A DNA stretch of 64,000 bases from Sphaerisporangium album (GCF_003323745.1 NZ_QOIL01000002.1:279753-343752), one strand, 5' to 3'; positions 8,902 through 18,522 are shown, counted from the stretch's first letter. The notes: generated by a model from the sequence alone, not told the origin. Numbers and translations are program-made.

Positions 8902-9651
8902 ATGAGCTACGAGAACGGCACCACGCTGCACACCATCGGGCTCGCCGGGATCGGCGCGTTCTCGGTGCTCAACCCCCGGGGATGGCCGATCTTCCTCATG
9001 GCGGGCGCGTCGCTGTCCAACCCCGGCGGCATGGACAAGGCCGCCAAGGACTGGCACAGCGTCGCGTCCGACTTCGACGTCCTCGTCACCGAGCTGACGA
9101 ACCTCACCAAGAGCGTGCCGGACGACAAGTGGACGGCCGAGGACCGCAAGGCGTTCGAGACCAGCGTCGCCGCCTTCAAGACCGAGCTCAAGAAGAGCGG
9201 CGAGGTGCACGACGGCGTCGGCGACAGCATGCAGGGCATGGCCACGCTGTACTACGCGTTCGCCGTGGTCGTGTTCACCGTGGGCGGCATCCTGCTGGCG
9301 CTGATGGCCGCCGTGGCCGCCGCGATGGCCACCGGCGTCGGCGCAGCTCCCGCCCAGGCCGCCGCCGGCGCCATCGCCACGGGGCTTCAGAAGGTCGTGG
9401 AGCTCGCGCAGAAGAAGAAGCTGCTCGCGCTCGGCGTCGCGTCGGGGCTCATGTACGCCGTCTACATGTGGAACCAGGGCAAGCAGAGCGACCTCCAGCA
9501 GAAGGGCATGAACGCCACCGGCGGCGGCCAGCCGATGTTCACGCAGGTCGCGACCCTGAACCTGACCACCGGCGATGGCGGCGTCCCCGGCCTCCCGAAC
9601 GGCACCGTGCCCGGCTACCCCGGTTACCCCACCGTTCCCGGCCACAAGTAG
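8902..9651 (+). CDS. WXG100-like protein with membrane segment (cassette copy 1)
   Basis: 249-residue protein. A helical WXG100-like region (about residues 45-115, with DDKWTAEDRKAFETSV) is followed by a hydrophobic stretch (about 115-140, YYAFAVVVFTVGGILLALM), a second weaker hydrophobic segment around 175-190, and a Gly/Pro-rich tail. Its architecture and several motifs match the protein encoded at 10749-11540: W..AxDxxAF, then LYY/YWLA, then an Ala-rich helix, then a QM/QVAT tail region. It starts 31 nt after the Pro-rich EspC-like gene and is probably co-transcribed with it. No enzymatic motif is seen. Likely a T7SS substrate or a membrane-inserting partner. Confidence 0.72.
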   Translation: MSYENGTTLHTIGLAGIGAFSVLNPRGWPIFLMAGASLSNPGGMDKAAKDWHSVASDFDVLVTELTNLTKSVPDDKWTAEDRKAFETSVAAFKTELKKSGEVHDGVGDSMQGMATLYYAFAVVVFTVGGILLALMAAVAAAMATGVGAAPAQAAAGAIATGLQKVVELAQKKKLLALGVASGLMYAVYMWNQGKQSDLQQKGMNATGGGQPMFTQVATLNLTTGDGGVPGLPNGTVPGYPGYPTVPGHK

Positions 9652-9675
9652 GCGGGTTGCCGGTCCGTCAGGAGG

Positions 9676-10119
9676 TCAGAGGTCGAGGCGGCGGCGGACG
9701 CGGTTCAGCTCGCCCATGACGTCGTCGAAGACGCGGTTGTAGGCCGCCTCGGCCTCCTTGGCGCCGGCGAGGGCGGCGTCCGGGTCGTTGAGGAGCCTCA
9801 TGGGGTTCTCCTCCGCGCCGAAGACCTCCTCCATGACCTCGTTGGTGCGGACGCCCAGGTCCTGCGCCGCCAGGCGGGTGACCGTCTTGATCAGTTCGGC
9901 GAGGTCGGTGGAGGCCAGGCGCATGGCGCGGGGGTTGAGCTCCAGCTCGCGCAGGCCTTCGGCGCCGTACTCGACCGTGACCAGCCGGTCCTTGTCCTGG
10001 GCGCGGCCGACGAGCTCGGGCAGGCGGCGCTGCAACTCCGCCATGCGGGCGAACTGCTGCTGGGCTCCGCTGAGCAGCTTCTCCACATCGATGTTCGCGA
10101 AGTCGCCGAACTCGGTCAT
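9676..10119 (-). CDS. YbaB/EbfC family, EspL-like T7SS-associated protein
   Basis: 147-residue YbaB/EbfC-type protein: N-terminal helix (FARMAELQRRLPEL), a beta segment (VTVEYGAEGLRELELNPRAM) and C-terminal helices. In mycobacterial ESX-1 the YbaB-fold protein EspL is required for stable substrate secretion. That family relation is established for EspL; its transfer to this gene is inference. I used the ATG at 10119, since GGGGAGG lies 11 nt upstream; an upstream ATG at 10227 gives a longer form with no ribosome binding site. It runs opposite to both flanking cassettes and ends 24 nt from the preceding convergent gene. Confidence 0.78.
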   Translation of the reverse strand: MTEFGDFANIDVEKLLSGAQQQFARMAELQRRLPELVGRAQDKDRLVTVEYGAEGLRELELNPRAMRLASTDLAELIKTVTRLAAQDLGVRTNEVMEEVFGAEENPMRLLNDPDAALAGAKEAEAAYNRVFDDVMGELNRVRRRLDL

Positions 10120-10320
10120 CTGATCTTCAGCCTCCCCTGGGCCGGGCCTGACATCGAGCGACCCTACAGCCGCACCTGCCGTCAGCGCCGTGCGTGAACG
10201 GTGATCATCGGCCGTATTTCCGATCATCTAGATAAAGGTGAACATACGGGACGTAACTCCTGGGGACGCGGCGAATCCTGGTAAGAACTTCACCGCGGGA
10301 TGTCGGAGCATGGAGGCGGC

Positions 10321-10623
10321 ATGGGGCAGGAGCGGTACGTCACCTCGGCGGCGATCGAGAGCATCATCAAGGAGATCAACGAAGACGTGATCCCCGCCGT
10401 CAAGCAGTGGCGTGCCCTGGTCGACACCACCGTCGTCGGCTTTCCCGGCTGGGGGGCGCTGGGCGAGCCGCTGATCGGCCTGCGCTACCGGGACGTCCAG
10501 AACGACGTGCGCGAGAAGCTCGGCGAGGCGATCACGGTCCTGGAGACCTGGAACCGGCAGCTCGACACGGCCCGGGGCAACTGGAGGGCCGCCGAGGACG
10601 CCTCCACCACCGTTTACGTCTGA
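10321..10623 (+). CDS. Small EspC-like T7SS protein (cassette copy 2)
   Basis: 100 residues, mostly helical, ending RGNWRAAEDASTTVYV. It shares GFPxxGxxG, VRE and the W-x2-AE-x-AS end with the C-terminal domain of the protein encoded at 7584-8870, so it is the stand-alone form of that EspC-like domain. I chose the ATG at 10321 because GGAGG sits just before it; an in-frame ATG at 10300 would add seven residues but has a poor ribosome binding site. It is followed after 125 nt by the WXG/membrane partner, repeating the gene order of the first cassette. Confidence 0.72.
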   Translation: MGQERYVTSAAIESIIKEINEDVIPAVKQWRALVDTTVVGFPGWGALGEPLIGLRYRDVQNDVREKLGEAITVLETWNRQLDTARGNWRAAEDASTTVYV

Positions 10624-10748
10624 CCGCGCGCCGGCACGTCACCGCGCGCCGTCGGACCGGCGTCGTAGTCCAGCACCGTCCGGCCGGCACCGTCCCGCCG
10701 GCACCCGTCGATTCGGGCACGTCAGCGTCAACAGGGGGAATCCGAGCC

Positions 10749-11540
10749 ATGCCGAGTAGCGCGTACGGCCCGTCTCTGCGGATGGCCGGTGGCAGCGCGG
10801 CGTCCGTGCTCAATGACCTGCGCAAGGCCGCCCTGCTGTCGCGCCCGCTCACCGTCGGCGTCGCCATCGCCTCGACCGCCATCGCCAACGTCCCCGGCAT
10901 GGCCGACGCGTACAACAACTGGGAGTCGATCCACTCCCGCCTGGACACGGCGAACAAGAGCTTCGCCCGCAACCTCGGCGACAAGGGCAAAGAGGGCTGG
11001 ATCGCCGCCGACCACGACGCGTTCGTCGACGCGGTCGAGCGCTACCAGGAGGCGCTGGAAAGCCTGCGCGGATACGTCAAGAACATCGCGGGCATCGTCG
11101 ACGAGCTGGGCGACGCCTACCGGGCCTACTGGCTGGCCCTGGCCAGGGTGGTCGCGGTACTGCTCGCCGGCGTCGCCATCGCCGCCGCGATGCTGGCCAC
11201 GCCGTACGCCGCCGCGGGGTACGCCCGGCTCCAGGCGCTCGGGCAACTCGCCACGCAGGTGATCGCCGTCGCCACGAGCATGCTCGGCAAGGTCGTGTCG
11301 GCCGTGGCGGGCGGCATGTCGGTGTACTTCGCCGGCAAGGCGCTGGTCCAGATGTACAACCTCCAGCCCACGGGCGACGCCAAGGTCGACTTCAGCAAGG
11401 CGGTGATCGACACCACGGGCCTGCCGCCGTTCCAGCAGCCGCCCGCCACGCCTCCCGGACGTCCTCCCGCTCCGCCGCCGTCGGGCGGTTTCGAGTGGCG
11501 GGAGCCCAAGGTCGGCAAGCCCGAGCCCTACCACCCCTGA
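10749..11540 (+). CDS. WXG100-like protein with membrane segments (cassette copy 2)
   Basis: 263-residue protein. A helical region with NNWESIHSRLD and GWIAADHDAFVDAV (about residues 55-110) is followed by hydrophobic stretches (about 128-160 and 170-205) and a Pro-rich C terminus. It parallels the protein at 8902-9651 in length, domain order and motifs. The frame is open upstream, but the ATG at 10749 is preceded by AGGGGGAA and begins the recognisable protein. Probable T7SS substrate or membrane-inserting partner of the EspC-like protein encoded just upstream. Confidence 0.72.
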   Translation: MPSSAYGPSLRMAGGSAASVLNDLRKAALLSRPLTVGVAIASTAIANVPGMADAYNNWESIHSRLDTANKSFARNLGDKGKEGWIAADHDAFVDAVERYQEALESLRGYVKNIAGIVDELGDAYRAYWLALARVVAVLLAGVAIAAAMLATPYAAAGYARLQALGQLATQVIAVATSMLGKVVSAVAGGMSVYFAGKALVQMYNLQPTGDAKVDFSKAVIDTTGLPPFQQPPATPPGRPPAPPPSGGFEWREPKVGKPEPYHP

Positions 11541-11625
11541 GACGGCCCGAGATCCCGTGAGATCTCGCGCCGGAGACCCCGTGAGATCCAGCATCCCCCA
11601 CTGCGCCAGCTAAGGAGCGGCCCGC

Positions 11626-12024
11626 GTGTTCGACCCCGGCGACTTCCAGCTCGACGACCTCGACCGCGTCGCCGAGCAGAGCAGGCAAGCCGTCCAGCGC
11701 CTGAGCGGGGTCCTCGGCGAGCTGAAGACGATCAGGGGCGTCGGCGAGGCGGCCGACGGGCTGATCGCGGCGGTCGTGGACGGGGGCGGGCAGATCCAGG
11801 AGGTCACGCTCGACCCGCGCGCCATGCGGCTGGACAGCCGTTCGATCGCGCAGGCCGTCACCGAGGCCGTGCGGGCGGCCCAGCAGGACGCGCGCCGGCG
11901 CAACGACGAGCTTCTGCGCGACGCGATGGGCGGGGACCTCGCCTTCGACCCGCAGAACCTCGACGGCGTCCAGTCATGGCTGCAGGACGCCGCCCGCTCG
12001 ATGAAGGACTCCTGGCCTCACTAG
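11626..12024 (+). CDS. YbaB/EbfC family, EspL-like T7SS-associated protein
   Basis: 132-residue YbaB/EbfC-type protein with the helix-beta-helix layout (LDRVAEQSRQAVQRLSGVL, then IQEVTLDPRAMRLD, then a C-terminal helix). The LxPRAMRL segment is shared with the EspL-like protein at 9676-10119. The GTG start at 11626 has AAGGAG eight bases upstream. The 85 nt before it carry a short hairpin (CGAGATC at 11548-11554 pairing with 11561-11567), perhaps a weak attenuator after the cassette. Position just after cassette copy 2 suggests a chaperone or targeting role for those products. Confidence 0.78.
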   Translation: MFDPGDFQLDDLDRVAEQSRQAVQRLSGVLGELKTIRGVGEAADGLIAAVVDGGGQIQEVTLDPRAMRLDSRSIAQAVTEAVRAAQQDARRRNDELLRDAMGGDLAFDPQNLDGVQSWLQDAARSMKDSWPH

Positions 12025-12110
12025 GGCGCCGTCCGCGGACGCGCACCGGGACGGCGCGCGGCTCGCCCGGCGTCACGGCCGCCGGGCGGCCCGCTGAGAA
12101 GTCCCGCGCG

Positions 12111-13628
12111 TCAGCCGGCCAGGCCGCGCACCCAGCTGTAGACGTCCAGTACGCCGAGCGCCAGCGGGAACATGGCCGCGATCAGCACGAACTCCACGAT
12201 GTCCCCCGCGCGGCCCCAGAAGGGCGTCGGGCGGCGCTGGGGGAGGAACAGGCCCATGCCCGCCCCGATCGCCCCGATCGCCAGCAGTCCGGGCACGACC
12301 AGCAGCGCCGCGACCGGGCCGGTGAAGGAGACCGCGACCAGCAGGAGCGCCAGCCCGGCGACCCCCGCGCCGAGCAGCCACAGGCGCTGGCCGACCCCGA
12401 GGAAGACCCTGGCGCGCATCAGCAGCGCCAGCGCCAGCGCGACCTGCATCGCCCTGCCGGTCCAGCCCGTCCCGCCCAGCAGGAACAGCTCGGTGGCGAC
12501 GGCGACCATGGCGACGCCCGAGGCGAGGCCGGTGGCGAACCGCTCGGCCTCCACGGCGCGCCTCTTCACGTCCGGCCCGTCGAGGTTCTGCTCGTCGGTG
12601 CGCAGTTCCTCGGCGTTCCTCGGCGCGGACGGCAGGGGCAGGCGTGCCAGGCGGAACGACAGCGTGGGGATCAGCGGCGTGCAGGCCAGCACGATGGCGA
12701 CCTCCAGTGCCGCGACGCCCGGGACGGGCAGGTGCCACACCATCACCACGGCGGCGCCCGCGGCCCCGGCCAGCGAGGCGAGCATCACGCCGAAGAAGAC
12801 GGGCAGCCCCTCGGCGACCACCCACCCCGCGACGGTCGCGGCGAGCGCGGTGAGGGCGAGGCCGGCGAGCAGGCTGGGGGCGCCGAACCACAGAAGGCCC
12901 GCGTCGCCGCCCGTCGCGAACAGCCCCGCCAGGAAGGCGTACGGCAGCGCGGCGTACCCGATGACGGCCCCGGCTCCGGCGTCCCCGAGCGCCCGGGAGA
13001 GCGCGGCGCCCGCCCCGATGAGCAGCAGGGCGAGCGCGCCCGCGACGATGGTGGCGGCCGTCCACGGCGGCCCCGCGACGGTGAGGGCGAGCGCGCCCGC
13101 GACCAGGCAGGCCACCGCCGCGCCGAGCCCGGTGGCGCGGGTGTGCCGCGGCTGCCATCGGCCGGAGCGCTCCTTGATGCCGGTGGCGATGGTGTCGGCG
13201 ACGTCGTCGAAGACGGCCTCGGGCAGCTCGGACGGGCGGGGCAGCAGGTACAGCACCTCGCCGTCGCGCACCCCGAGCGTGCTCAGGCCGGCGTCGAGCT
13301 CCAGCGGCCGGCCGCCCACGCGTTGCAGCACCCACCCGGCCGTGGTGAACGCGACCTCGTCGGCGCCCTCGCCGGCGGCGGCCAGCAGGTTCGGCAGCAT
13401 GTGCGCGAGGGGCAGGTCGGAGGGGACGGCGAGGTCGACCCGCTTGCGGGGGGTGACGATGGTGATCCGGCTCATGGCCACGGCCGACCCGGGCGGGCGC
13501 AGGACGGCCGCGCGCGGCCCCCCGTTCGCGCCGCCGCCTCCGTTGACCGGGTTCGCCATCGGCTGCCGGGGCCCCGGCGGCGGCCCGGCCCCCGGCATGG
13601 GCGGACCTGCCATCGGGTTCAGCGTCAC
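12111..13628 (-). CDS. eccD: Type VII secretion integral membrane protein EccD
   Basis: 505-residue EccD, the polytopic core of the T7SS membrane complex. A ubiquitin-like N-terminal domain (about residues 50-135, SRITIVTPRKRVDLAVPSDL onward) is followed by about eleven membrane helices (about 165-505) with long Ala/Leu/Val segments. A Pro/Gly-rich stretch (about 5-25) precedes the ubiquitin-like part. The frame is open further upstream, but the GTG at 13628 is preceded by AAGGAG with 5-nt spacing, which fixes the start. It is divergent from eccC (start 13858), with 229 nt between the two start codons. Confidence 0.95.
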   Translation of the reverse strand: MTLNPMAGPPMPGAGPPPGPRQPMANPVNGGGGANGGPRAAVLRPPGSAVAMSRITIVTPRKRVDLAVPSDLPLAHMLPNLLAAAGEGADEVAFTTAGWVLQRVGGRPLELDAGLSTLGVRDGEVLYLLPRPSELPEAVFDDVADTIATGIKERSGRWQPRHTRATGLGAAVACLVAGALALTVAGPPWTAATIVAGALALLLIGAGAALSRALGDAGAGAVIGYAALPYAFLAGLFATGGDAGLLWFGAPSLLAGLALTALAATVAGWVVAEGLPVFFGVMLASLAGAAGAAVVMVWHLPVPGVAALEVAIVLACTPLIPTLSFRLARLPLPSAPRNAEELRTDEQNLDGPDVKRRAVEAERFATGLASGVAMVAVATELFLLGGTGWTGRAMQVALALALLMRARVFLGVGQRLWLLGAGVAGLALLLVAVSFTGPVAALLVVPGLLAIGAIGAGMGLFLPQRRPTPFWGRAGDIVEFVLIAAMFPLALGVLDVYSWVRGLAG

Positions 13629-13857
13629 GCCGACTCCTTCATCACGACGAATACCGTAGCGGGCCGACAAGCCAGGAGAAGGCCGACATTTCATCTTTCG
13701 CGGTGATGCGAGCTTTCTCGTGGACCGAGGGAGGCAACTGATCCGGATTCGCTACGGTTAGCCAGATACGGAGTTTTCGGGGCGCCACGGGCTACGGGGC
13801 ACAGCACGCGCGCGGCGGACCCAGGGACCAGGCTGTTCGCTGAACAGGGGGAGCGAC

Positions 13858-16800
13858 GTGGGCACAGTCGTCGTCCGGCGGCCCGAGCGCCGGCCGCCTC
13901 CGGTGCCGCCCCGAGGCGAGATCCTTCTGGAGTCGCCGCCGGAGATTCCCGAGACCACTTCGGGCGGGTTCGGGCAGATCCTCACGTTCATGCCGATGGT
14001 CGCCGGCGGCGCCGCCATGGGCCTGATGTTCACCGCGGGCGCCGGTGGCAGCCCCATCATGTACGTCGCCAGCGGCATGTTCGCCCTGTCCATGGTCGGC
14101 ATGAGCCTCAGCCAGCTCGGCCGGGCCTCCGGCGAGCGCAAGATGCGGCTCAACGGCGCGCGCCGCGACTACTTCCGCTACCTGTCCCAGACTCGTAAGA
14201 AGGTGCGCAGGGCCGCCCGTCAGCAGCGCGAGGCACTCCACTGGAACGGCCCCGACCCCGACGCGCTGTGGTCGTTCGTCATGGGGCCACGCCTGTGGGA
14301 GCGGCGTCCGCGCGACGGCGACTTCGCCACCGTCCGCGCCGGGACCGGCACCCAGCGGCTCGCCGTCCAGCTCATCCCGCCCGACTCCAAGCCCGTCGAG
14401 GACCTCGACGCCATGTCCGCCGGGGCGCTGCGCCGCTTCGTCCGCGCCCACTCCACCGTGGACGACCTGCCGATCGCCCTCGCCCTGCACTCCTTCGCCC
14501 GCATCCTGCCCACCGGCGACCCCGCCGCCGCGCGCGACCTCGTCCGGGCGCTGATCGGGCAGCTCGCCGTGTTCCACTCGCCGGAGGACATGCGGGTCGC
14601 CGTGTGCGCGGGCAAGGAGTGGATGGCCCAATGGGAGTGGGTCAAATGGCTGCCGCACGCCCTGCACCCCGAGGAGGTCGACGCGGCCGGGCCCGTCCGG
14701 CTCATGGCCGAGGACCTGCGCGACCTCGACCGGCTGCTCGGCGGCGAGCTGAAGGACCGCGGCCGGTTCCGGCAGGGCGCGTCCGCCGAGGCGCTGCCGT
14801 ACCACGTGGTGATCGTGGACGGCGGGTACGTCCCGCAGGACTCCCAGCTCGGCGCCGACGTAATCCAGGGCGTCACCGTCATCGACCTCAGCGGCACGAC
14901 GTCCCCCGCCGAGGAAGGCGTCACGCTGCGGCTGGAGGTCCTGCCCGACCGGTTCAACCGGATCCAGCTCGACCACGCCGGCAAGGAGGTCGTCACCGGC
15001 CTCGGCCGCCCCGACAAGCTGACCTACATGCAGGCCGACGGACTCGCCCGCCAGCTCGCGCCGCTGCGCGCGTCCCCGGCCAAGAGCGGCGACGGCCAGG
15101 ACGTCCTCGCCGGCAACATGACCCTCACCGACCTGCTCGGCGTCGCCGATCCGACGCGCCTGGAGATCCCCGCGCTGTGGCGGCCCCGGGCGCCGCGCAA
15201 CCGGCTGCGCGTGCCCATCGGCCTCGGCGCCGACGGACGCGTGGTCGAGCTGGACATCAAGGAGTCCGCGCAGGGGGGCATGGGGCCGCACGGGCTCATC
15301 ATCGGCGCGACCGGCTCCGGCAAGAGCGAACTGCTGCGCACGCTCGTCCTCGGTCTCGCCGCCACCCACTCCTCCGAGATCCTCAACTTCGTGCTCGTCG
15401 ACTTCAAGGGCGGCGCGACGTTCCTCGGCCTCGACACACTGCCGCACGTCTCGGCCGTCATTACCAACCTGGAGGACGAGCTCCCGCTGGTCGACCGCAT
15501 GTACGACGCGCTGAACGGCGAGATGGTGCGCCGCCAGGAACTGCTGCGCGCCGCAGGGAACTACGCCTCTCTGCGCGACTACGAGCGCGCCAGGGAACAG
15601 GGCGCCGACCTGCGGCCGATGCCCACGCTGTTCGTCGTCCTCGACGAGTTCAGCGAGCTGCTGTCGGCCAAGCCGGAGTTCATCGACCTGTTCGTCATGA
15701 TCGGCCGCCTCGGGCGCTCCCTCGGCGTCCACCTGCTGCTCGCCTCGCAGCGCCTGGAGGAGGGCAGGCTGCGCGGCCTGGACACCCACCTGTCGTACCG
15801 GATCGGCCTGCGCACCTTCTCGGCCATGGAGAGCCGCGTCGTGCTCGGCGTCGCCGACGCCTACGAACTGCCCTCCGCGCCCGGCAACGGCTACCTGAAG
15901 TTCGACACCAGCGGCATGACCCGGTTCAAGGCCGCCTACGTCTCGGGCCCGTTCGCCGCCGAGACGCGCCAGGAGCGCCGCGTCCCCGCCGACCGGCGGC
16001 AGATCGTCGCCTACGGGACGTCGTACATCCCCGTCCCCGCGCCGGCCGTCCAGCAGCCCGACCCCGAGCCGCAGCCCGCTGTCGCCGGGCGCGACAGCCT
16101 GCTCGACATCATGGTCCGCCAGTTCCAGGGGTACGGCCCGCCCGCCCACCGCATCTGGCTGCCGCCGCTCGCCGAGCCGCTCACCCTCAGCCACCTGCTT
16201 CCGCCGCTCAGCATCACCCCCGAGCACGGCCTGTCCACCACGGGCTGGGCCGGGCGCGGCAAGCTGCGCGCCGTCCTCGGCATCGTCGACCGGCCCTTCG
16301 AACAGCGGCGCGACCCCCTCGGCGTCGACCTGTCCGGCGCGGCCGGGCATCTCGCCATCGTCGGAGCACCGCAGAGCGGCAAGAGCACGATGCTGCGCAC
16401 GCTGATCGCCGGGCTCGCGCTCACCCACACCCCGCGCGAGGCCCAGTTCTACTGCCTGGACTTCGGCGGCGGCACGCTCGCGTCCCTGGAGGGCCTCCCG
16501 CACGTCGGCGGGGTCGCCAACAGGCTCGACGGCGACCGCGTCCGCCGCACCGTCGCCGAGGTCACCGCGCTCATGCAGCGGCGGGAACGCGAGTTCGCCG
16601 AGCGCGGCGTCGACTCGTTCGCCACCTACCGGCGCATGGTCGCCGAGGGAGCGGTCACCGGCAACGAGTTCGGCGACGTCTTCCTCGTCGTGGACGGGTG
16701 GCTCACCGTCCGGCAGGAGTTCGAGTCGCTGGAACCCACCATCACCGACCTCGCCGCGCGCGGCCTCGGCTACGGGATCCACGTCGTCGCCGCCACCAAC

Positions 16801-17841
16801 AAGTGGTCGGAGTTCCGGCCCGGCATCCGCGACCTGTTCGGCTCACGGCTGGAGCTGCGCCTCGGCGACGCCTACGAGTCCGAGGTCAACCGCAAGACCG
16901 CGCTCGCCGTGCCCGAAGGCGTGCCCGGACGCGGCCTCACCCGCGACGGGTTCCACTTCCTCGGCGCGCTGCCCCGCATCGACGGGGTCCGGCAGACCGA
17001 CGACCTCAGCGTGGGCGTCCGGGCGCTCGTCGACGGCGTGCGCGAGGCGTGGCAGGGACCTCCCGCGCCGCGCGTCCGGCTGCTGCCCGCCGTCCTGCCC
17101 GCCGACGCGCTGCCCGGCCCCGACCAGACGGGGGCGCGCGTTCCCATCGGCATCGACGAGGCCACGCTGTCCCCGGTCGCGGCCGACTTCGAGACCGACC
17201 CGCACCTGACGGTCATCGGCGACACCGAGAGCGGCAAGTCCAACCTGCTGCGGCTGGTCGCGGAGGGCATCGTCGCGCGGCACGCCCCCGCGCAGGCGCG
17301 GCTCATCGTCATCGACTACCGGCGCTCGCTGCTCGACGCGGCCTACACCGAGCACCGCATCGGCTACGCCGCCTCCTCCACCGCCGCGGCCGAGATGGTG
17401 ATGGAGGCCCGCGAGGCGCTGACCAAGCGGCTCCCGCCGTCCGACCTGACCCCCGACCAGCTGCGCGCGCGCAACTGGTGGAAGGGCGCCGACCTGTACT
17501 TCATCGTGGACGACTACGACCTGGTGGCCACCGGCACCAACCCGCTGGCGCCCCTGCTCGACCTGCTGCCGCAGGCCCGCGACATCGGCCTGCACCTGGT
17601 GCTGTCCCGCGCGATGGGCGGCGCCGGGCGCGCGATGTACGACCCGGTGATGCAGCGGCTCAAGGACATGGCCAGCCCCGCGGTCATCCTCTCGGGCGAC
17701 CGCGACGAGGGCGTCCTGTTCGGCGTCCGCGCCCACCCCCTGCCCCCCGGCCGCGCCTACTACGTGGACCGCCGCTCAGGCTCCCGCCTGATCCAAACCG
17801 CCTACCTGGCCACCTCCACTCCCACCACCCCGCAATCCTGA
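13858..17841 (+). CDS. eccC: Type VII secretion ATPase EccC (fused EccCa-EccCb)
   Basis: 1327-residue FtsK/SpoIIIE-family motor that recognises WXG100 cargo and powers secretion. Two membrane helices lie near residues 42-85. Three ATPase domains follow: D1 with GATGSGKSE near 483 and VLDEFSELL near 595; D2 with GAPQSGKST near 836; D3 with GDTESGKSN near 1120 and YFIVDDYDLV near 1215. D1 has an intact Walker A and an acidic Walker B, and it is the domain whose hydrolysis is essential in characterised EccC. The single-chain form is typical of non-mycobacterial actinomycetes. The GTG start follows GGGGGAG. Confidence 0.97.
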   Translation: MGTVVVRRPERRPPPVPPRGEILLESPPEIPETTSGGFGQILTFMPMVAGGAAMGLMFTAGAGGSPIMYVASGMFALSMVGMSLSQLGRASGERKMRLNGARRDYFRYLSQTRKKVRRAARQQREALHWNGPDPDALWSFVMGPRLWERRPRDGDFATVRAGTGTQRLAVQLIPPDSKPVEDLDAMSAGALRRFVRAHSTVDDLPIALALHSFARILPTGDPAAARDLVRALIGQLAVFHSPEDMRVAVCAGKEWMAQWEWVKWLPHALHPEEVDAAGPVRLMAEDLRDLDRLLGGELKDRGRFRQGASAEALPYHVVIVDGGYVPQDSQLGADVIQGVTVIDLSGTTSPAEEGVTLRLEVLPDRFNRIQLDHAGKEVVTGLGRPDKLTYMQADGLARQLAPLRASPAKSGDGQDVLAGNMTLTDLLGVADPTRLEIPALWRPRAPRNRLRVPIGLGADGRVVELDIKESAQGGMGPHGLIIGATGSGKSELLRTLVLGLAATHSSEILNFVLVDFKGGATFLGLDTLPHVSAVITNLEDELPLVDRMYDALNGEMVRRQELLRAAGNYASLRDYERAREQGADLRPMPTLFVVLDEFSELLSAKPEFIDLFVMIGRLGRSLGVHLLLASQRLEEGRLRGLDTHLSYRIGLRTFSAMESRVVLGVADAYELPSAPGNGYLKFDTSGMTRFKAAYVSGPFAAETRQERRVPADRRQIVAYGTSYIPVPAPAVQQPDPEPQPAVAGRDSLLDIMVRQFQGYGPPAHRIWLPPLAEPLTLSHLLPPLSITPEHGLSTTGWAGRGKLRAVLGIVDRPFEQRRDPLGVDLSGAAGHLAIVGAPQSGKSTMLRTLIAGLALTHTPREAQFYCLDFGGGTLASLEGLPHVGGVANRLDGDRVRRTVAEVTALMQRREREFAERGVDSFATYRRMVAEGAVTGNEFGDVFLVVDGWLTVRQEFESLEPTITDLAARGLGYGIHVVAATNKWSEFRPGIRDLFGSRLELRLGDAYESEVNRKTALAVPEGVPGRGLTRDGFHFLGALPRIDGVRQTDDLSVGVRALVDGVREAWQGPPAPRVRLLPAVLPADALPGPDQTGARVPIGIDEATLSPVAADFETDPHLTVIGDTESGKSNLLRLVAEGIVARHAPAQARLIVIDYRRSLLDAAYTEHRIGYAASSTAAAEMVMEAREALTKRLPPSDLTPDQLRARNWWKGADLYFIVDDYDLVATGTNPLAPLLDLLPQARDIGLHLVLSRAMGGAGRAMYDPVMQRLKDMASPAVILSGDRDEGVLFGVRAHPLPPGRAYYVDRRSGSRLIQTAYLATSTPTTPQS

Positions 17842-18173
17842 AACCCCGCGAAGCAGGCGAAGACGTGTCGCACCGCGCGTGACGGGCGTGAGATGCGGCG
17901 GGATGCGTCAGGGGCGTCCCGCAGGGTTGCCGGTGGCCAGGAACAGGGAGATGGCGGGGGAACGGGACCCGTCCTGCCGGCCAGGTCAGCGGGACGTGCC
18001 GTCAAAGCGGTATCCGCCCGCGGGTACCTGGGCTGTTCGTACGGTGGGCGGGGACCTGGGTGGATATGATCGCTTTTGTGGTTCCGGTGGGAGGGCTCAA
18101 GACCAGCCGGTCACGGGTCCGCCCGCCGGTGAGCAGGTGATCGGCCGGTGACGTTCGGAGGGAGTCGCCCCCG
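17842..18173 (+). other. Intergenic region after eccC, 332 nt
   Basis: No convincing gene on either strand. A TATGAT -10-like hexamer is at 18065-18070, without a clear -35 partner, and may serve the EspC-like gene at 18174. GGAGGGAG just before 18174 is its likely ribosome binding site. Confidence 0.4.
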
Positions 18174-18491
18174 GTGACAGGTATCGACGTGAACCGCGAG
18201 GCGCTGGCCAAGCTCCGCAGCGCGGTCAACACGCAGGCGGGGCGACTGGCCACCGTCGGGGACGGGTTCCCGGCCAAGGATCGGGCCGCGGCGTCCTTGT
18301 TCGGGAAGCTCGGCGGCGCCGAGGCGCTCGCCGGCGCGATCGGGCGGGTCGAGGATCACGCCGACCAGGAGTTCGGCACGGTCAAGAGCCGGTTCGACGG
18401 GGTCGAACGAGCCATCGACACCATCGAGGAGAACGTCCGCACGGCCGAGCACGACACGCGCGCGGGACTCCCGTCCGTAGAGCCGGTATGA
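18174..18491 (+). CDS. EspC-like/WXG100-superfamily small T7SS protein
   Basis: 105 residues, helical, no signal peptide, no WxG. Two helices flank a loop around FGKLGGAEAL, and the order resembles the EspC/DUF2580-type ESX secretion-associated proteins. GTG start at 18174 with GGAGGGAG upstream. It lies 31 nt before the WXG100-transglycosylase gene, so it is probably its co-exported helical partner. Family assignment is from fold-level pattern only. Confidence 0.65.
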   Translation: MTGIDVNREALAKLRSAVNTQAGRLATVGDGFPAKDRAAASLFGKLGGAEALAGAIGRVEDHADQEFGTVKSRFDGVERAIDTIEENVRTAEHDTRAGLPSVEPV

Positions 18492-18522
18492 GTGCCGTCA
18501 GGGTACGGACGGGGAGTCACGA

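Noticed and set aside
13792-16782. 996-codon open frame antisense to eccC
   Set aside because: Low-complexity shadow with no recognisable domain.
14268-17882. 1204-codon open frame in another register of eccC
   Set aside because: Arg/Pro/Ala-rich shadow of eccC; the eccC frame has all ATPase motifs.
17879-18151. 90-codon frame between eccC and the EspC-like gene
   Set aside because: Arg/Gly-rich, no ribosome binding site, no family pattern; treated as non-coding.
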